Assembly (NCBI GenBank): GCA_900498135.1
Contig: LR026961.1
Coordinates: forward strand, 2,053,325 to 2,117,324
Reading direction: 5' to 3'
Length of the DNA stretch: 64,000 bases
Source of the DNA: an uncultured Desulfatiglans sp.
GTDB lineage: Bacteria; Desulfobacterota; DSM-4660; Desulfatiglandales; Desulfatiglandaceae
The translations under genes and the position numbers were made by a program. This document shows positions 1 through 9,241 of this stretch, one piece after another; position 1 is the stretch's first letter; every line of letters starts with the position of its first letter. The notes under the pieces were generated by a model. The model was not told where the DNA came from. It worked only from the letters and a program-made list of their open reading frames with translations, and did no database searches.

Positions 1-1
1 G

Positions 2-2236
2 CAGCTGGAAATGATCGTTATCGACGGCGATTCATCCGATGGGAGCCAGGAGATCATCCGGTCCTATGAAGACCGTCTCTCCTACTGGGTGTCCGAGCCG
101 GACGCCGGGCCTGCGCAGGCCATCAACAAAGGGTTCACCCAGGTCACCGGAGAGATTGTCGGCTGGCTGAATTCAGACGATTGCCTGGCTGCCGGTGCCT
201 TGTGGGAGGTTGGAAAGGCCTTCGCGGAGGACCCGGAACTAGACATGATCTACGCGAATGCGCTCTATATCGATGAACAGGATCAGATCTTTCTTGCCGA
301 TCACGGGCACCAGAAGACGGGGGTGTACTACGGCCGGATGCAGCCGCGTGAACTGGTCCCCGCCTACTGGAAGTATGTTCACGCGGTCCCTCAGCCGACG
401 GTCTTTTTCCGGCGGCATCTGTTGGAGCGCTGCGGAGCGCTGGACGAGAGCTACCATTTCATTTTCGACTTCGAGCTTTTCTGGCGTTTTATGCAGGTTG
501 CGAAGATCCGAAAGATCGAAAAGTTCCTGGCCTTCTATCGCATCCATTCGAAGGCGAAGACCAGTGACTGGGGGAATTTCGAGACCGAGCTGTACCGGTT
601 CAGCCGTCCATGGTGGCCGTCCATCGGAACGCCAGAGTACCGTGCCACCCTTCAGGACTTCCTCTCTCATTTCATGCTGCGGAAGTATGCTGGATTGCCC
701 CAGGGCTTCAGATATTCATGGGTGAAGTTTTGGGCGGGGCTCTCGATCAGTATGCACATCGGGAATCCTGAGAAATGGCGTTTTCTGAGGCCGAAGCCGC
801 AGGTGCTGAACGGATTGGGCGCAACAGACGCTGGCAGCACCGCAGGTTCGGGGTGTAGTGTCGCCCCGCCCTGCCCCGGCGAAATGGAGCTTTCGCTGCC
901 CGGGCGCAGCGACGACGCCCGGCCCATGCCTGAACGGGGCGCCATCCGATACCGATCCTTTTTCTGCTCCTTCCAGTTTCCGCGCTACCCGGGTTACTCC
1001 GGCGGTGAAATCAGGGACTTCCATATTCTGAGGCACCTGTTGAGCTTCAGCACGGTCGCGTTTTTTGCTCTCTACGAAGGAGGCGATGACGGGCGTACGC
1101 CTGCTTTGGAGCCTTTTGTGGAGCGGTTGTTCGTCGGGAGTCATGCGGTTGAAGATCAGCGCACGCTTTGGGGCTCCACAGCCAGCTTTCTCCGGGGCAG
1201 GCAGATTCCCGTCTGTGCTATGCGCTACCACTACGATGTCCATGAGCGCTTCCCGCGGGTCCATACGCAGATCGCCCCTGTGCTGCAGGCCGCCCTCGCC
1301 GAAAACCAGCCTGATTTCCTTTTCGTGAGCCCTCAGAGCAACCCTGTGGCGATGGCCTTGGATGCGAGGCCGTTGAGGACCCGGTTGATTATGGCTTCCT
1401 ATGACGTAGAGGCCGTTCGAATGCGCCGGCTGGCAGAATCCCAACGAGGGACCCGGCGTTTGGCCGCCGCCTGGGAGGCGCAGCGCGCGAAGCGCTTCGA
1501 GCAGGAGAACCTGGCCCTGTATGACGGCATCATCGCGGTGAGCGACCTTGACAAAAAGATCTTCATCGAAGAGTATGGGTTCCCCGAAGAGCGCGTCCTT
1601 GTAGTAGACAATGGGGTGGACCCTTCCTATTTCCGGTATCATGAACGAAAGGCTTTGCCGGAACACCCCGAGATCGTCTACACCGGCAGTTTCACCTATC
1701 CACCCAATCGAGAGGCCGCCTGGCGGTTGATCAGGCGGATCATGCCGCTTGTCTGGCAAGAGATTCCAGATGCCCGCCTCTGGGTCGTAGGGCAGTCACC
1801 CGGCCCGGATCTGATGGAAGCCGCCGACGAAAGGCGGGTTCTGGTCACGGGCAGGGTGGAGGATGTACGCCCTTATTTGACGGCTGCGGCGGTCGGATGC
1901 GTTCCTCTTCTTTCAGGGTCCGGCACGAAGTATAAGGTGCTCGAGGCTATGAGCGCGGGGATGCCCCTCGTCTGCTCCCCCATCGCCGCCGAGGCCTTGG
2001 AGGTGGAGAACGGGGTCCATCTGCTGATCAGGGAGAGCGACGAGGACTTGGCTCGAGCCATCGTAAAGTTGGTTCGTAACCCCGAGATCGCCCTCGCCAT
2101 GGCACGAAACGCGAGGCAATGGGTGGAGAGACGCTACGCCTGGGAGGCCGTGCTGCCCCGTTTGGATGGCTGGCTCGATGCGCTTGCCGCCATGCCTCGT
2201 CTGGTGGAAGCGTCTGGCGGGACGAGGCGGATTTGA
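2..2236 (+). CDS. Fused GT2-GT4 glycosyltransferase (5' end missing)
   Basis: The frame is open to the left edge (QLE precedes the first Met at 11), so the true start lies outside the window. About the first 240 visible residues are a GT2 domain that begins inside the nucleotide-binding strand (IDGDSSDGS) and has a DxD-type NSDD near residue 55. From about residue 315 a second, GT4-type domain begins (GG-containing N-terminal loop, YSGGEIRDFH). It ends with the nucleotide-sugar site GSGTKYKVLEAMSAGMPLVC near residues 634-655. The protein would add two sugars, or one sugar each to separate acceptors, on the cytoplasmic face during polysaccharide assembly. Its stop codon lies one base before the TTG start of the next gene, so the two are probably co-transcribed. 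Donor and acceptor sugars cannot be read from sequence. Confidence 0.9.
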   Translation, partial: QLEMIVIDGDSSDGSQEIIRSYEDRLSYWVSEPDAGPAQAINKGFTQVTGEIVGWLNSDDCLAAGALWEVGKAFAEDPELDMIYANALYIDEQDQIFLADHGHQKTGVYYGRMQPRELVPAYWKYVHAVPQPTVFFRRHLLERCGALDESYHFIFDFELFWRFMQVAKIRKIEKFLAFYRIHSKAKTSDWGNFETELYRFSRPWWPSIGTPEYRATLQDFLSHFMLRKYAGLPQGFRYSWVKFWAGLSISMHIGNPEKWRFLRPKPQVLNGLGATDAGSTAGSGCSVAPPCPGEMELSLPGRSDDARPMPERGAIRYRSFFCSFQFPRYPGYSGGEIRDFHILRHLLSFSTVAFFALYEGGDDGRTPALEPFVERLFVGSHAVEDQRTLWGSTASFLRGRQIPVCAMRYHYDVHERFPRVHTQIAPVLQAALAENQPDFLFVSPQSNPVAMALDARPLRTRLIMASYDVEAVRMRRLAESQRGTRRLAAAWEAQRAKRFEQENLALYDGIIAVSDLDKKIFIEEYGFPEERVLVVDNGVDPSYFRYHERKALPEHPEIVYTGSFTYPPNREAAWRLIRRIMPLVWQEIPDARLWVVGQSPGPDLMEAADERRVLVTGRVEDVRPYLTAAAVGCVPLLSGSGTKYKVLEAMSAGMPLVCSPIAAEALEVENGVHLLIRESDEDLARAIVKLVRNPEIALAMARNARQWVERRYAWEAVLPRLDGWLDALAAMPRLVEASGGTRRI

Positions 2237-2237
2237 A

Positions 2238-3206
2238 TTGAAACGAGCACTCATTCTGGGGATAGGTGGGCAGGACGGGTATTATCTGACCCGCCTCCTG
2301 AGAGACAAGGGGTACGATGTCTGGGGGGTGCTTCTGCCTCAGGATTTGACGCAGACGACCCTCGAATCCCTGCACGACGATGTGGTGTTGATGCAGGGGG
2401 ACATCTCGGACGAGGTCTTTATGGCGCGCGTTCTGGAGGAGGTGCGGCCGGCGGAGATTTACAACCTGGCCGGGATCAGCTTCATTCCGCTCTCCTGGGA
2501 GCAGCCCGGCCTGGTCGGCCGTGTGAACGGCGCCGCTCCAGGGCAGATCCTGGAACTGATCCGGACCAATCTGCCTACGGCCCGGTTTTTCCAGGCTGGA
2601 AGCAGTGAAATGTTCGGCCATGATCCTTTCGGTTCCCCTCAGAACGAAAAGACGCCGTTCCGCCCCGACAACCCCTATGCCTCTGCGAAGGTGTTCGCCG
2701 CGCACCTCGTACGCAACTACCGCGAGCACTTCGGGTTGTTCGCCTGCACGGGCATCCTTTACAACCACGAGTCGCCGCGCAGAGACCCCCGGTTTGTGAC
2801 CCGCAAGATCACCCAGGCCGCAGCCTCCATTTCACGCGGAAGGTGTAAAGAGCTCGTGCTGGGCAATATCCATGCCCGGAGGGACTGGAGCTACGCCGGA
2901 GATACGGTCAGGGCCATGTGGTTGATGCTCCAGGCCGAGAGGCCGGCGGACTATGTCATCGGGTCCGGCAAGCTCAAGAGCATCACCGATGTGCTCGAAA
3001 TCGCCTTTGAGGCGGTCGGACTGGATTGGCGCAGACATGTGCGCTCGGATCAGAGCATCTACCGGCCGCTCGAAACGCGGCCCCTTTTGGCTGACCCGTC
3101 GAAGGCCCGCAGGGAGTTGGCCTGGGAAAGAGAGGTGTCCTTTGAGGAGTTGATCCGCATGATGGTCGAGGCGGATCTCGAAAGGGATGCCTTGGAAGAA
3201 GAATAG
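2238..3206 (+). CDS. GDP-mannose 4,6-dehydratase family SDR enzyme (paralogue 1)
   Basis: Extended short-chain dehydrogenase of 322 residues. It has an N-terminal nucleotide-binding loop (GIGGQDG), an SSEMFG strand, the catalytic YxxxK at Tyr147/Lys151, and the GMD hallmark strings NHESPRR and FVTRKIT. The TTG at 2238 is chosen because GAGGCGG lies 7 bases upstream and the fold starts right after it; an upstream ATG at 2166 would lie inside the preceding gene. Compared with the second GMD at 10621 it lacks the [10 protein letters not shown] segment, which in GMDs binds the NADP phosphate and forms the tetramer contact. It may therefore use another cofactor or catalyse a neighbouring step, such as reduction of GDP-4-keto-6-deoxymannose or dehydration of another NDP-sugar. 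Family assignment is firm; the exact reaction is not. Confidence 0.85.
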   Translation: MKRALILGIGGQDGYYLTRLLRDKGYDVWGVLLPQDLTQTTLESLHDDVVLMQGDISDEVFMARVLEEVRPAEIYNLAGISFIPLSWEQPGLVGRVNGAAPGQILELIRTNLPTARFFQAGSSEMFGHDPFGSPQNEKTPFRPDNPYASAKVFAAHLVRNYREHFGLFACTGILYNHESPRRDPRFVTRKITQAAASISRGRCKELVLGNIHARRDWSYAGDTVRAMWLMLQAERPADYVIGSGKLKSITDVLEIAFEAVGLDWRRHVRSDQSIYRPLETRPLLADPSKARRELAWEREVSFEELIRMMVEADLERDALEEE

Positions 3207-3284
3207 ATGACCAAGAAAAGGTTCATTCGAATCGGCGAAAAGCGTTTTCAACGGATTGTCACACGTTGTTCGAAAGGAGCAACC

Positions 3285-3806
3285 ATGTCCCGTGCCCGTG
3301 TCATTTTTATCGTTTTCTTGCTGTCGATCGGTGTTTCCGTGACGGGCTGCAGCGATGGGAAAGAGGAGCCCGCATCTAAAACCCAGCAAACTGCTCCGGC
3401 AGTGGTTCTTCCCCCTGTCATGACAACCTTCGCGCAGGAGCTTGCCGTGGTCGGGGAGGCCCCTAAAAAGACGGCCGCTGGCACGGTTGTCCCCCTGATC
3501 GTCCGAGTAAAAAACACTTCAGAACAGATCTGGCCCGCAAAGGGGGCCTCGCCGGAGGATGTCGAAAACCGCGTCCGTCTGGGCGCTTATTGGATGTCGG
3601 CCCAGGGGAAGCAGCTACCCGAAGAAGGGTACGCTCTCTTGACGGAGGATCTGATGCCTGGCGAATCGGCGGAACTCGCGCTCGAGATCAAGGCACCCGA
3701 TGCGAGGGGTGTGCATGTGCTCCATGTCTCGATGCTGCAGGAGGCGGTGGCCTGGTTTTCCGCCAAGGGAGCAGAAGGTTTGGATATCCCGATGATGATC
3801 GAATAA
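3285..3806 (+). CDS. Putative outer-membrane lipoprotein with Ig-like fold
   Basis: The ATG at 3285 follows an AAAGGAG Shine-Dalgarno; an earlier in-frame ATG at 3207 has no such site and would bury the signal peptide. The first 22 residues are a lipoprotein signal: positive start (SRAR), hydrophobic stretch, lipobox VTGC with Cys22. Ser at +2 favours sorting to the outer membrane. The remaining 150 or so residues look like a single beta-sandwich (alternating strands, VPLIVRVKNTSEQIWPA, APDARGVHVLHVSML), similar in style to domains found in polysaccharide-locus proteins. No catalytic residues are evident. The gene follows the SDR gene and is closed by a strong terminator. Function unknown; binding or presenting the surface glycan is only a guess from context. 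Confidence 0.7.
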   Translation: MSRARVIFIVFLLSIGVSVTGCSDGKEEPASKTQQTAPAVVLPPVMTTFAQELAVVGEAPKKTAAGTVVPLIVRVKNTSEQIWPAKGASPEDVENRVRLGAYWMSAQGKQLPEEGYALLTEDLMPGESAELALEIKAPDARGVHVLHVSMLQEAVAWFSAKGAEGLDIPMMIE

Positions 3807-3821
3807 CCAACGGCAAAAGTC

Positions 3822-3858
3822 GGCCATCCTGACCCTTCTTTCCGGATGGCCTATTTTT
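3822..3858 (+). terminator. Rho-independent terminator after the lipoprotein gene
   Basis: GGCCATCC at 3822-3829 pairs exactly with GGATGGCC at 3844-3851 across a 14-base loop and is followed at once by TATTTTT. It sits 16 bases after the lipoprotein stop codon and should end the transcript that began upstream of the window. Confidence 0.85.
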
Positions 3859-3981
3859 AAGTACCCCGGGCCTGTTCTATCCGTATAAAAGTCAGAGGCG
3901 GACGCTTTCCGCGGCGGCCGTATACATCCTTTTGCCGCTTTGTGGCCAAATAAAGGCGGCACTCCGACGAAAAGGGGCGGC

Positions 3982-4686
3982 ATGATGAAGGTGTCCATTA
4001 TCGTTCCCTGCTACAACGAGTCCTCCACCATTGAAGAGATCCTCAGCGCTGTCGATCATTCACCCGTCCACGATAAAGAAGTGATCGTCGTGGATGATTT
4101 CTCGACCGACGGGACGCGCGAAAAGCTCCAGCGCGGTATTGCAGCGCGGGTCGACAAGGTCATCTATCATGACCGAAATTCAGGCAAAGGAGCGGCTATC
4201 CGGACCGGCATCGCCGCCGCGACCGGAGATGTGATTATCATTCAGGACGCCGATCTGGAGTACGACCCGCAGGAGTACCCGAAGCTGCTTCAACCCATTG
4301 TGGATCTCCGCGCCGATGTGGTCTACGGCTCCCGCTTCGTCTCGGACGGTCCCCACAGGGTGGTCCATTTCTGGCATCGCCTGGGCAATGGTCTCCTGAC
4401 CCTCCTTTCGAACATGCTTACGGGGATGGCTTTGACCGACATGGAGACCTGTTATAAGGTTTTTCGCCGGGAAGTGATTCAGGGCATCCGCATCGAGGAG
4501 GACCGCTTCGGCTTCGAACCGGAGATTACGGCCAAACTCTCCAAAAAATGGAAACGCGAGGGGTTGCGGATTTACGAGGTGGGAATATCCTACTCCGGGC
4601 GAAGCTACCGCGAAGGTAAGAAGATCAATTGGCGCGACGGGGTGCGCACGGTCTACTGCATCCTGAAGTACAATCTTTGGCAATAG
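3982..4686 (+). CDS. GT2 glycosyltransferase, dolichyl-phosphate-mannose-synthase-like
   Basis: Single-domain GT2 of 234 residues starting at the first of two adjacent ATGs after AAAGGGGCGG; an in-frame ATG at 3940 lacks a ribosome site. It begins VSIIVPCYNESSTIEEIL and continues with VDDFSTDGT, the metal-binding DADLEYDP, YGSRFVSDG and a C-terminal half typical of the DPM1/GtrB group. There is no C-terminal membrane segment, so it should act as a peripheral enzyme that loads a sugar onto a polyprenyl phosphate, using a nucleotide sugar in the cytoplasm. It stands alone: a terminator lies upstream and an AT-rich gap downstream. The GT-C type membrane protein encoded next at 5553 would be a natural user of such a lipid-linked sugar, but that link is inference. 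Confidence 0.85.
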   Translation: MMKVSIIVPCYNESSTIEEILSAVDHSPVHDKEVIVVDDFSTDGTREKLQRGIAARVDKVIYHDRNSGKGAAIRTGIAAATGDVIIIQDADLEYDPQEYPKLLQPIVDLRADVVYGSRFVSDGPHRVVHFWHRLGNGLLTLLSNMLTGMALTDMETCYKVFRREVIQGIRIEEDRFGFEPEITAKLSKKWKREGLRIYEVGISYSGRSYREGKKINWRDGVRTVYCILKYNLWQ

Positions 4687-5552
4687 GCTCAGCACGTCGG
4701 AATTTAAACCCGATTATCAGAAATACCTTTCTTCTTTTATTATATCACTGCCCGATCGAACATTTAAACTATGATTTCAAGTTATGAAGAAAGTTCCTGG
4801 TCCTTCATGTCCCTTTCTTTTCCCTCGTGTATTATTCAAAGCGCTCTCTGGCAAAAGATTGAACATAAAATGCGTGATCACCACATGCGATTCAAATCCA
4901 TTTCATAGAATCTGCTATCGATAGAATGTGCTATTAGCATTGCTAACGTTATGCTTAATTCTCGAATTTCTTTGCATCAAAATCAAATAGATTGATTATA
5001 TTCGCTAATATGCTACCGTTTTCCCCTTTAAAATCTCACTTGGTAGGTGAAAGATGGAGTTGCTTACCTTCGCTGGATCCAAGAAATACTTTCACACCCT
5101 ACATTTCGGCTTGGCGCTGATTGGACGTTGTCAGGCTTAATTTATTGGATTCTAGATGTGGATTCTCATGGCTCAGCTGATCAAAGGCAAGATCTGAAAG
5201 ACAAGAGGAGGATACTGTTCTTTCACTTTTTACACAGCATTTTCGATCGTGGTCAGACCTTATTTGTCTCTGACTTCTTGCCGCATTCATAGAGTGTTTT
5301 TCCGTTAATTTAGCATGGCAAACAAGCAAAAACGTTTTCTTGTCTCTGAAGCGGTTATCGCGTAGCAGGATCATATGCAAATCGGGTAGCTGTGACAAAT
5401 TTTAAAATTCGCTATTGAGGCCGATTCATTATTTTGACAAAGGCCTAGAGGTGATTCATAAACGAAATATAAAAATACGTTGCAATTAATCAGACAATTA
5501 CCGATATAAAATAAATAAAAGTGATGTTATCATATTCATAGGCAGGAAAAAA
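4687..5552. other. AT-rich gap of 866 bases without a convincing gene
   Basis: Base composition changes sharply from the GC-rich left side to AT-rich DNA that continues through the next gene. The longest open frame (5047-5292, 81 codons) has no Shine-Dalgarno, no recognisable motif and ordinary stop-codon neighbours, so I do not call it. Simple poly-T and poly-A stretches are present but no clear transposon ends. Confidence 0.6.
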
Positions 5553-7310
5553 ATGAGTTCGAATAAAAATTATCGGTACATCTTTATAAGCACTTGCTTG
5601 CTGATTTTTCTTGTTCAGTACTATCTTTTCAAATCATATGTTTTAAGAGAAGTGTCTTGGGCGTATCCAACTTGGGCAGATCAAGCACAATACTTGGCAT
5701 CAGCATATAGAGTATATAATACAATGCTTAATTCCTCTTTTTTGGACGCGCTAATATCGGAGTTTTTACGACCTAAACCAAATGGTAGCCTAATTGAAAT
5801 TGAAGGGGCAGTTTCATTTGTTCTTGGAGGTCCAACACGGTTAAGTGCCCTGAGTATCAATTTTATTCATCTCATATTTATGCAATTTGTAACAATAATT
5901 ACATTTTATAAATTAACAAAATCGCCGCTTATATCATTAATTTGTATTGGAATTCTTATGAGCATAAGCGCGATATATATAATGCCTGGTGCTATGTATG
6001 ATTATAGAATTGATTTTATGTCTTTTTGTTTATATGCAACCTTAATTTTAATTTTTCTTCATACAGACTTTCTATCAAGCCGAAAATGGTCGATTATTTG
6101 GGGAGCTTTTTGTGCTTTGTGTATCGTAACCCGTCATAATACGGTTGTATATATTATTGGTATTTGGATTGCCCTTTCCTTTTATGTTGGATTTAATTTT
6201 TTTAGTAGTTTTGACACTAGAAAGATTTATAAAAAGAAAGCTTTGTGTTTGATTTTTTCTGTAATAGCATGCTTTGTGCTCCTGTTTCCATTTGCTTTAG
6301 TTAGCTACAAATCATTCTGGCTCTACTATATCCATCAAGCACAAGTACGAGGACCGATAAGATTGCAAGGAGAGCCAATATTTAATTTTATTGATTTTCT
6401 ATTATATTATCCAAAGCAAGTACTGTGCGAAAAAATGGGAATGACTTCGGTGTTGTTGCTTATAGGGATTATGTTGCTATGCGTAATAGCTGTTTCTATT
6501 TCAAAGAAACGTCAGTTTAGTAAAAAAAATGTAGTTGAGCGCATTCAATATAACAATTTTAAAAATAACATTTTTTTTATCGGAGTGACAATTTTTGTAC
6601 CTCTCGTAGTATTAACAGTTAATCCGGCTAAGTCGAGCGTGGTGGGCGGTATTTTAGCTTTTCCCGTAGCAATTATGATTTTTTATATTTTATCTCATGT
6701 GTATTGTTATTATCTAGCAGTATGGCCAGGATATTTGTATCGTATAATATTCGTATTTGTTGCTTGTTTTACAATTGCAGTGGGGACTATTTATAGTTTT
6801 GCTAATTCATGTAAAAAGTCACCGCAATCTATATATAAAAGTGATACAAATTCTTTAATGGATTATTACCAAACATTTTATAAGCTATGCGTTAATTTGA
6901 ATTTGTATAACCCTACAGTTATTTGTGATTATCTTGTGGATCGGCTTGAACCTGTAATCCTTACTGTGACAGCGTATGAAAATTTGCAAATTTATATTCA
7001 TCCGCGGCAGATAGCTAGGACTGAGCAGATTCTTGCCGTTAATAAGGATGCCTTATTATCGGCTGCCGAGAAGACGGATTTTCTTGTTCTGACTGAATCA
7101 GATCACAAGGGGAAATTATATTATCCTTATAATAAATTAATGCATGAGGTTCAGCATGAACTTTTTGCAATTTCAAAAGAGCATCACATGCAAGTTGGTT
7201 GCTGGACAAGTTATGGCGAAAAGGTTAAGTTGTTTGTGAATAAAAAATATAGCCAAAAAATTTGCGAGAGAGGATTAGCAGGGGTTGCGTTGCGAAGTGA
7301 AAGGTTGTGA
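5553..7310 (+). CDS. Polytopic GT-C type glycosyltransferase-like membrane protein
   Basis: Integral membrane protein of 585 residues that starts with an N-terminal transmembrane helix and has about ten hydrophobic segments to residue 430, followed by a soluble C-terminal domain of about 150 residues. The first periplasmic loop carries WADQAQYL, which matches the acidic catalytic loop placement of GT-C enzymes (ArnT/PMT/RgtA-like). YDYRIDF and TRHNTVVY follow. Such enzymes transfer a sugar from a polyprenyl-phosphate donor on the outer face of the inner membrane. Codon use is strongly AT-rich (many ATA, TTA, AAA codons), quite unlike all neighbours except the flanking gaps, which points to recent acquisition. 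The ATG follows GGCAGGAAAAAA. The GT-C assignment rests on topology and loop motifs, so it is moderately certain; a different polytopic function is possible. Confidence 0.65.
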   Translation: MSSNKNYRYIFISTCLLIFLVQYYLFKSYVLREVSWAYPTWADQAQYLASAYRVYNTMLNSSFLDALISEFLRPKPNGSLIEIEGAVSFVLGGPTRLSALSINFIHLIFMQFVTIITFYKLTKSPLISLICIGILMSISAIYIMPGAMYDYRIDFMSFCLYATLILIFLHTDFLSSRKWSIIWGAFCALCIVTRHNTVVYIIGIWIALSFYVGFNFFSSFDTRKIYKKKALCLIFSVIACFVLLFPFALVSYKSFWLYYIHQAQVRGPIRLQGEPIFNFIDFLLYYPKQVLCEKMGMTSVLLLIGIMLLCVIAVSISKKRQFSKKNVVERIQYNNFKNNIFFIGVTIFVPLVVLTVNPAKSSVVGGILAFPVAIMIFYILSHVYCYYLAVWPGYLYRIIFVFVACFTIAVGTIYSFANSCKKSPQSIYKSDTNSLMDYYQTFYKLCVNLNLYNPTVICDYLVDRLEPVILTVTAYENLQIYIHPRQIARTEQILAVNKDALLSAAEKTDFLVLTESDHKGKLYYPYNKLMHEVQHELFAISKEHHMQVGCWTSYGEKVKLFVNKKYSQKICERGLAGVALRSERL

Positions 7311-7531
7311 ATTGCAAACGCACATTTAGGTGCCGGAATAAAATGGGGTTCACGTGGTGATTATTTTGTATAAGCTAAGAAATTTGGCTAGTTGTGGGGG
7401 AGTGAAAAGGATTTGATGATATTGGAAAAAGATGTGTACGCAAAAGTGTCAGTAATTTTTCATTTTTAAATGGTCGTCTTTTGTGACAGCCTTTTGTTCA
7501 GTGCTAATTTATTTTTCGAACCGTCTAGCAG

Positions 7532-8443
7532 TCATGTGTGGATTTTGCGGTAAATAATAATGCCCAGCGCTACTCCTAAGACCTCCATGAGCGTCCATGA
7601 AAAGCGTAGGACGAAGGCGAGGATTAGGGCGTCGGGTCCGGGTAAGAAGGGGGCGAGGAGGGCGACCGTGGCGGTTTCACGGATGCCCAGACCTCCGGGG
7701 GTAAGGATGGAAAGAAAGCCTATGAGCCAGGCTGCGATGAGGGCGCAGGGAAGTGCAAGGGCCAGGTTGTCCAGGTGCAATTCGAGGCTGGATGCGAGGA
7801 CGAGGCCTGAGAGTCCGTAGCTGAGCCAACCGAGCGAATACAGGAGGGTGAGGCGTAGGGTGGGGATTCGAGCAAAGTCCGGGTCCAGAGGAGTGCGCTT
7901 GAGAAGGCGTAGCCCTATGTTTAGTGTGTGGACGATGAGATTCGGGCGGGCCGCCAGAAAAAGGAAGATGAGGGTTGCCGATGCGGATAGGAGCAGGACG
8001 AGTGGGCTTTCCCGCTTAAGGAAGAAGACGGCTGGCATGAGGGCAAAAGGTAAGGTTCCGATGACGGTGATGCACTGTTCAAGCAGAAAATAGGCGAACG
8101 CATGTCCTCTGGTGACTCCATTCCGATAGAGGAGTTCAGTGCGGGCCATAGGAAGAAAAACTCTGCCGGGGATGTATTTGCCGAGGTTGGGGATCAACCA
8201 TATTGCTGCGGCTTTCCAAAAGGTGCATCGGACCTGGCGGTTCGTGAGGAGGAAATGCCATCCAAGGAGAAAAAAGGCATAAGTTCCGAAAAGGAGCAGA
8301 AAATGAACGGACGTTAGAAATGGATGCTGGAAGAGTTTGAGGACAAGAGACCAGTCTGTTTGATCATGAAAGCGATACAGGATCCAGGATAAGAAAGCAA
8401 CAGTTACGGTATAGCCTAATAGATTGAGGAGTTTCTTGCTCAT
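7532..8443 (-). CDS. Flippase-like membrane protein (LPG synthase TM / UPF0104 family)
   Basis: A 303-residue polytopic protein with six to eight transmembrane segments. The string LTPGGLGIRETATVALL near residues 248-264 is the hallmark of the lysylphosphatidylglycerol-synthase transmembrane family (PF03706), and the N-terminal region NLGKYIPGRVF also matches that family. It lacks the soluble aminoacyl-transferase domain of MprF, so it is the membrane part alone. Stand-alone members often sit beside GtrB-like glycosyltransferases and are thought to move or bind polyprenyl-linked sugars; the molecular role is not settled. Its start overlaps the end of the upstream methyltransferase gene by 4 bases (ATGA), so the two are translationally coupled. 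Confidence 0.8.
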   Translation of the reverse strand: MSKKLLNLLGYTVTVAFLSWILYRFHDQTDWSLVLKLFQHPFLTSVHFLLLFGTYAFFLLGWHFLLTNRQVRCTFWKAAAIWLIPNLGKYIPGRVFLPMARTELLYRNGVTRGHAFAYFLLEQCITVIGTLPFALMPAVFFLKRESPLVLLLSASATLIFLFLAARPNLIVHTLNIGLRLLKRTPLDPDFARIPTLRLTLLYSLGWLSYGLSGLVLASSLELHLDNLALALPCALIAAWLIGFLSILTPGGLGIRETATVALLAPFLPGPDALILAFVLRFSWTLMEVLGVALGIIIYRKIHT

Positions 8444-9069
8444 ATATGCGAAGAACGCAATGTAGACTGCTCTTGCGATGCGATGATAATCGTAAAAGGG
8501 AAACTTTTAGTTGCGTGAAGAATCTTCAGATGTTTGCTGATGAAACGGATAAATCCTTTATGTGTCCATGTGTTGACATGTTCTGGGTGGTTGCCCAACC
8601 TCGAAACGTCTCTGCCGCGTAAGAAATTGAGCAGGCGAAACCATGGTTCCCAGGGTACGGTGAGAAGGAAATAGCGGCTCTCAAGTTGTTTCAGCTGCGT
8701 AAGACAGAAGGCAGGTGACGGAATGTGTTCCAGGACCTCAGAAGCAATGACTAAATCGGGACGAAAACTTGTTAGGGGATGAACAAGGATATTGCGGTGC
8801 AGGAACCTATATCCCGGATTGAGTTCGGAGGCGTAGGTTATGGCTTCTTTGCGTATATCCACGCCTAGAAAGGATTGGGGCTGAAAATACGCGGATCGTT
8901 TGCGCATTTCAGCAAGGAAATATCCCTCCCCGCAACCGAATTCCAAAACGCGATCGAACGAAATAAGCGATAGTTCAAAGGTAATTCGATCAAAAAACCT
9001 GTCCAAAAGAAACTTTTGAATAGGATTTTTATTGGTATATTTTTGCAGATTATTTCGTTTTACGTTCAT
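8440..9069 (-). CDS. Class I SAM-dependent methyltransferase
   Basis: Methyltransf_11-type protein of 209 residues. Motif I is VLEFGCGEGYF (about residues 40-50), the acidic end of strand 2 is GVDIRKEA, and motif IV/post-I is DLVIASEVLEHIPSP, the common bacterial EVLEH form. A C-terminal region (LLTVPWEPWF, NHPEHVNTWT) is typical of methyltransferases in polysaccharide loci. Likely substrates are sugars or lipid-linked intermediates, but that is inferred from context. The gene overlaps the flippase-like gene by 4 bases and follows the GtrB-like gene after a gap of 172 bases, on the same strand. Confidence 0.8.
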   Translation of the reverse strand: MNVKRNNLQKYTNKNPIQKFLLDRFFDRITFELSLISFDRVLEFGCGEGYFLAEMRKRSAYFQPQSFLGVDIRKEAITYASELNPGYRFLHRNILVHPLTSFRPDLVIASEVLEHIPSPAFCLTQLKQLESRYFLLTVPWEPWFRLLNFLRGRDVSRLGNHPEHVNTWTHKGFIRFISKHLKILHATKSFPFTIIIASQEQSTLRSSHI

Positions 9070-9241
9070 TGTCTTGATTGGAGATGGATTGGATTACCTC
9101 TGATTACATACTGAGTATGCTTTCTGATCGAATTTGTCCGCCGGGAAAAGATATCAATTTGGAACTACAGGGTATCAATATATAAATCCGTTGTAAAAGC
9201 ATATATAAGGAGAGAGGTATTGCGAGAATCGCAGATACACC

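Noticed and set aside
5047-5292. 81-codon open frame in the AT-rich gap
   Set aside because: No ribosome site, no motif and no hydrophobic or other pattern that would suggest a real protein.
5553-7310. Wzy O-antigen polymerase
   Set aside because: The first periplasmic loop and the distribution of helices suit a GT-C transferase better than Wzy, which has a large periplasmic loop in its C-terminal half. The alternative cannot be excluded fully.
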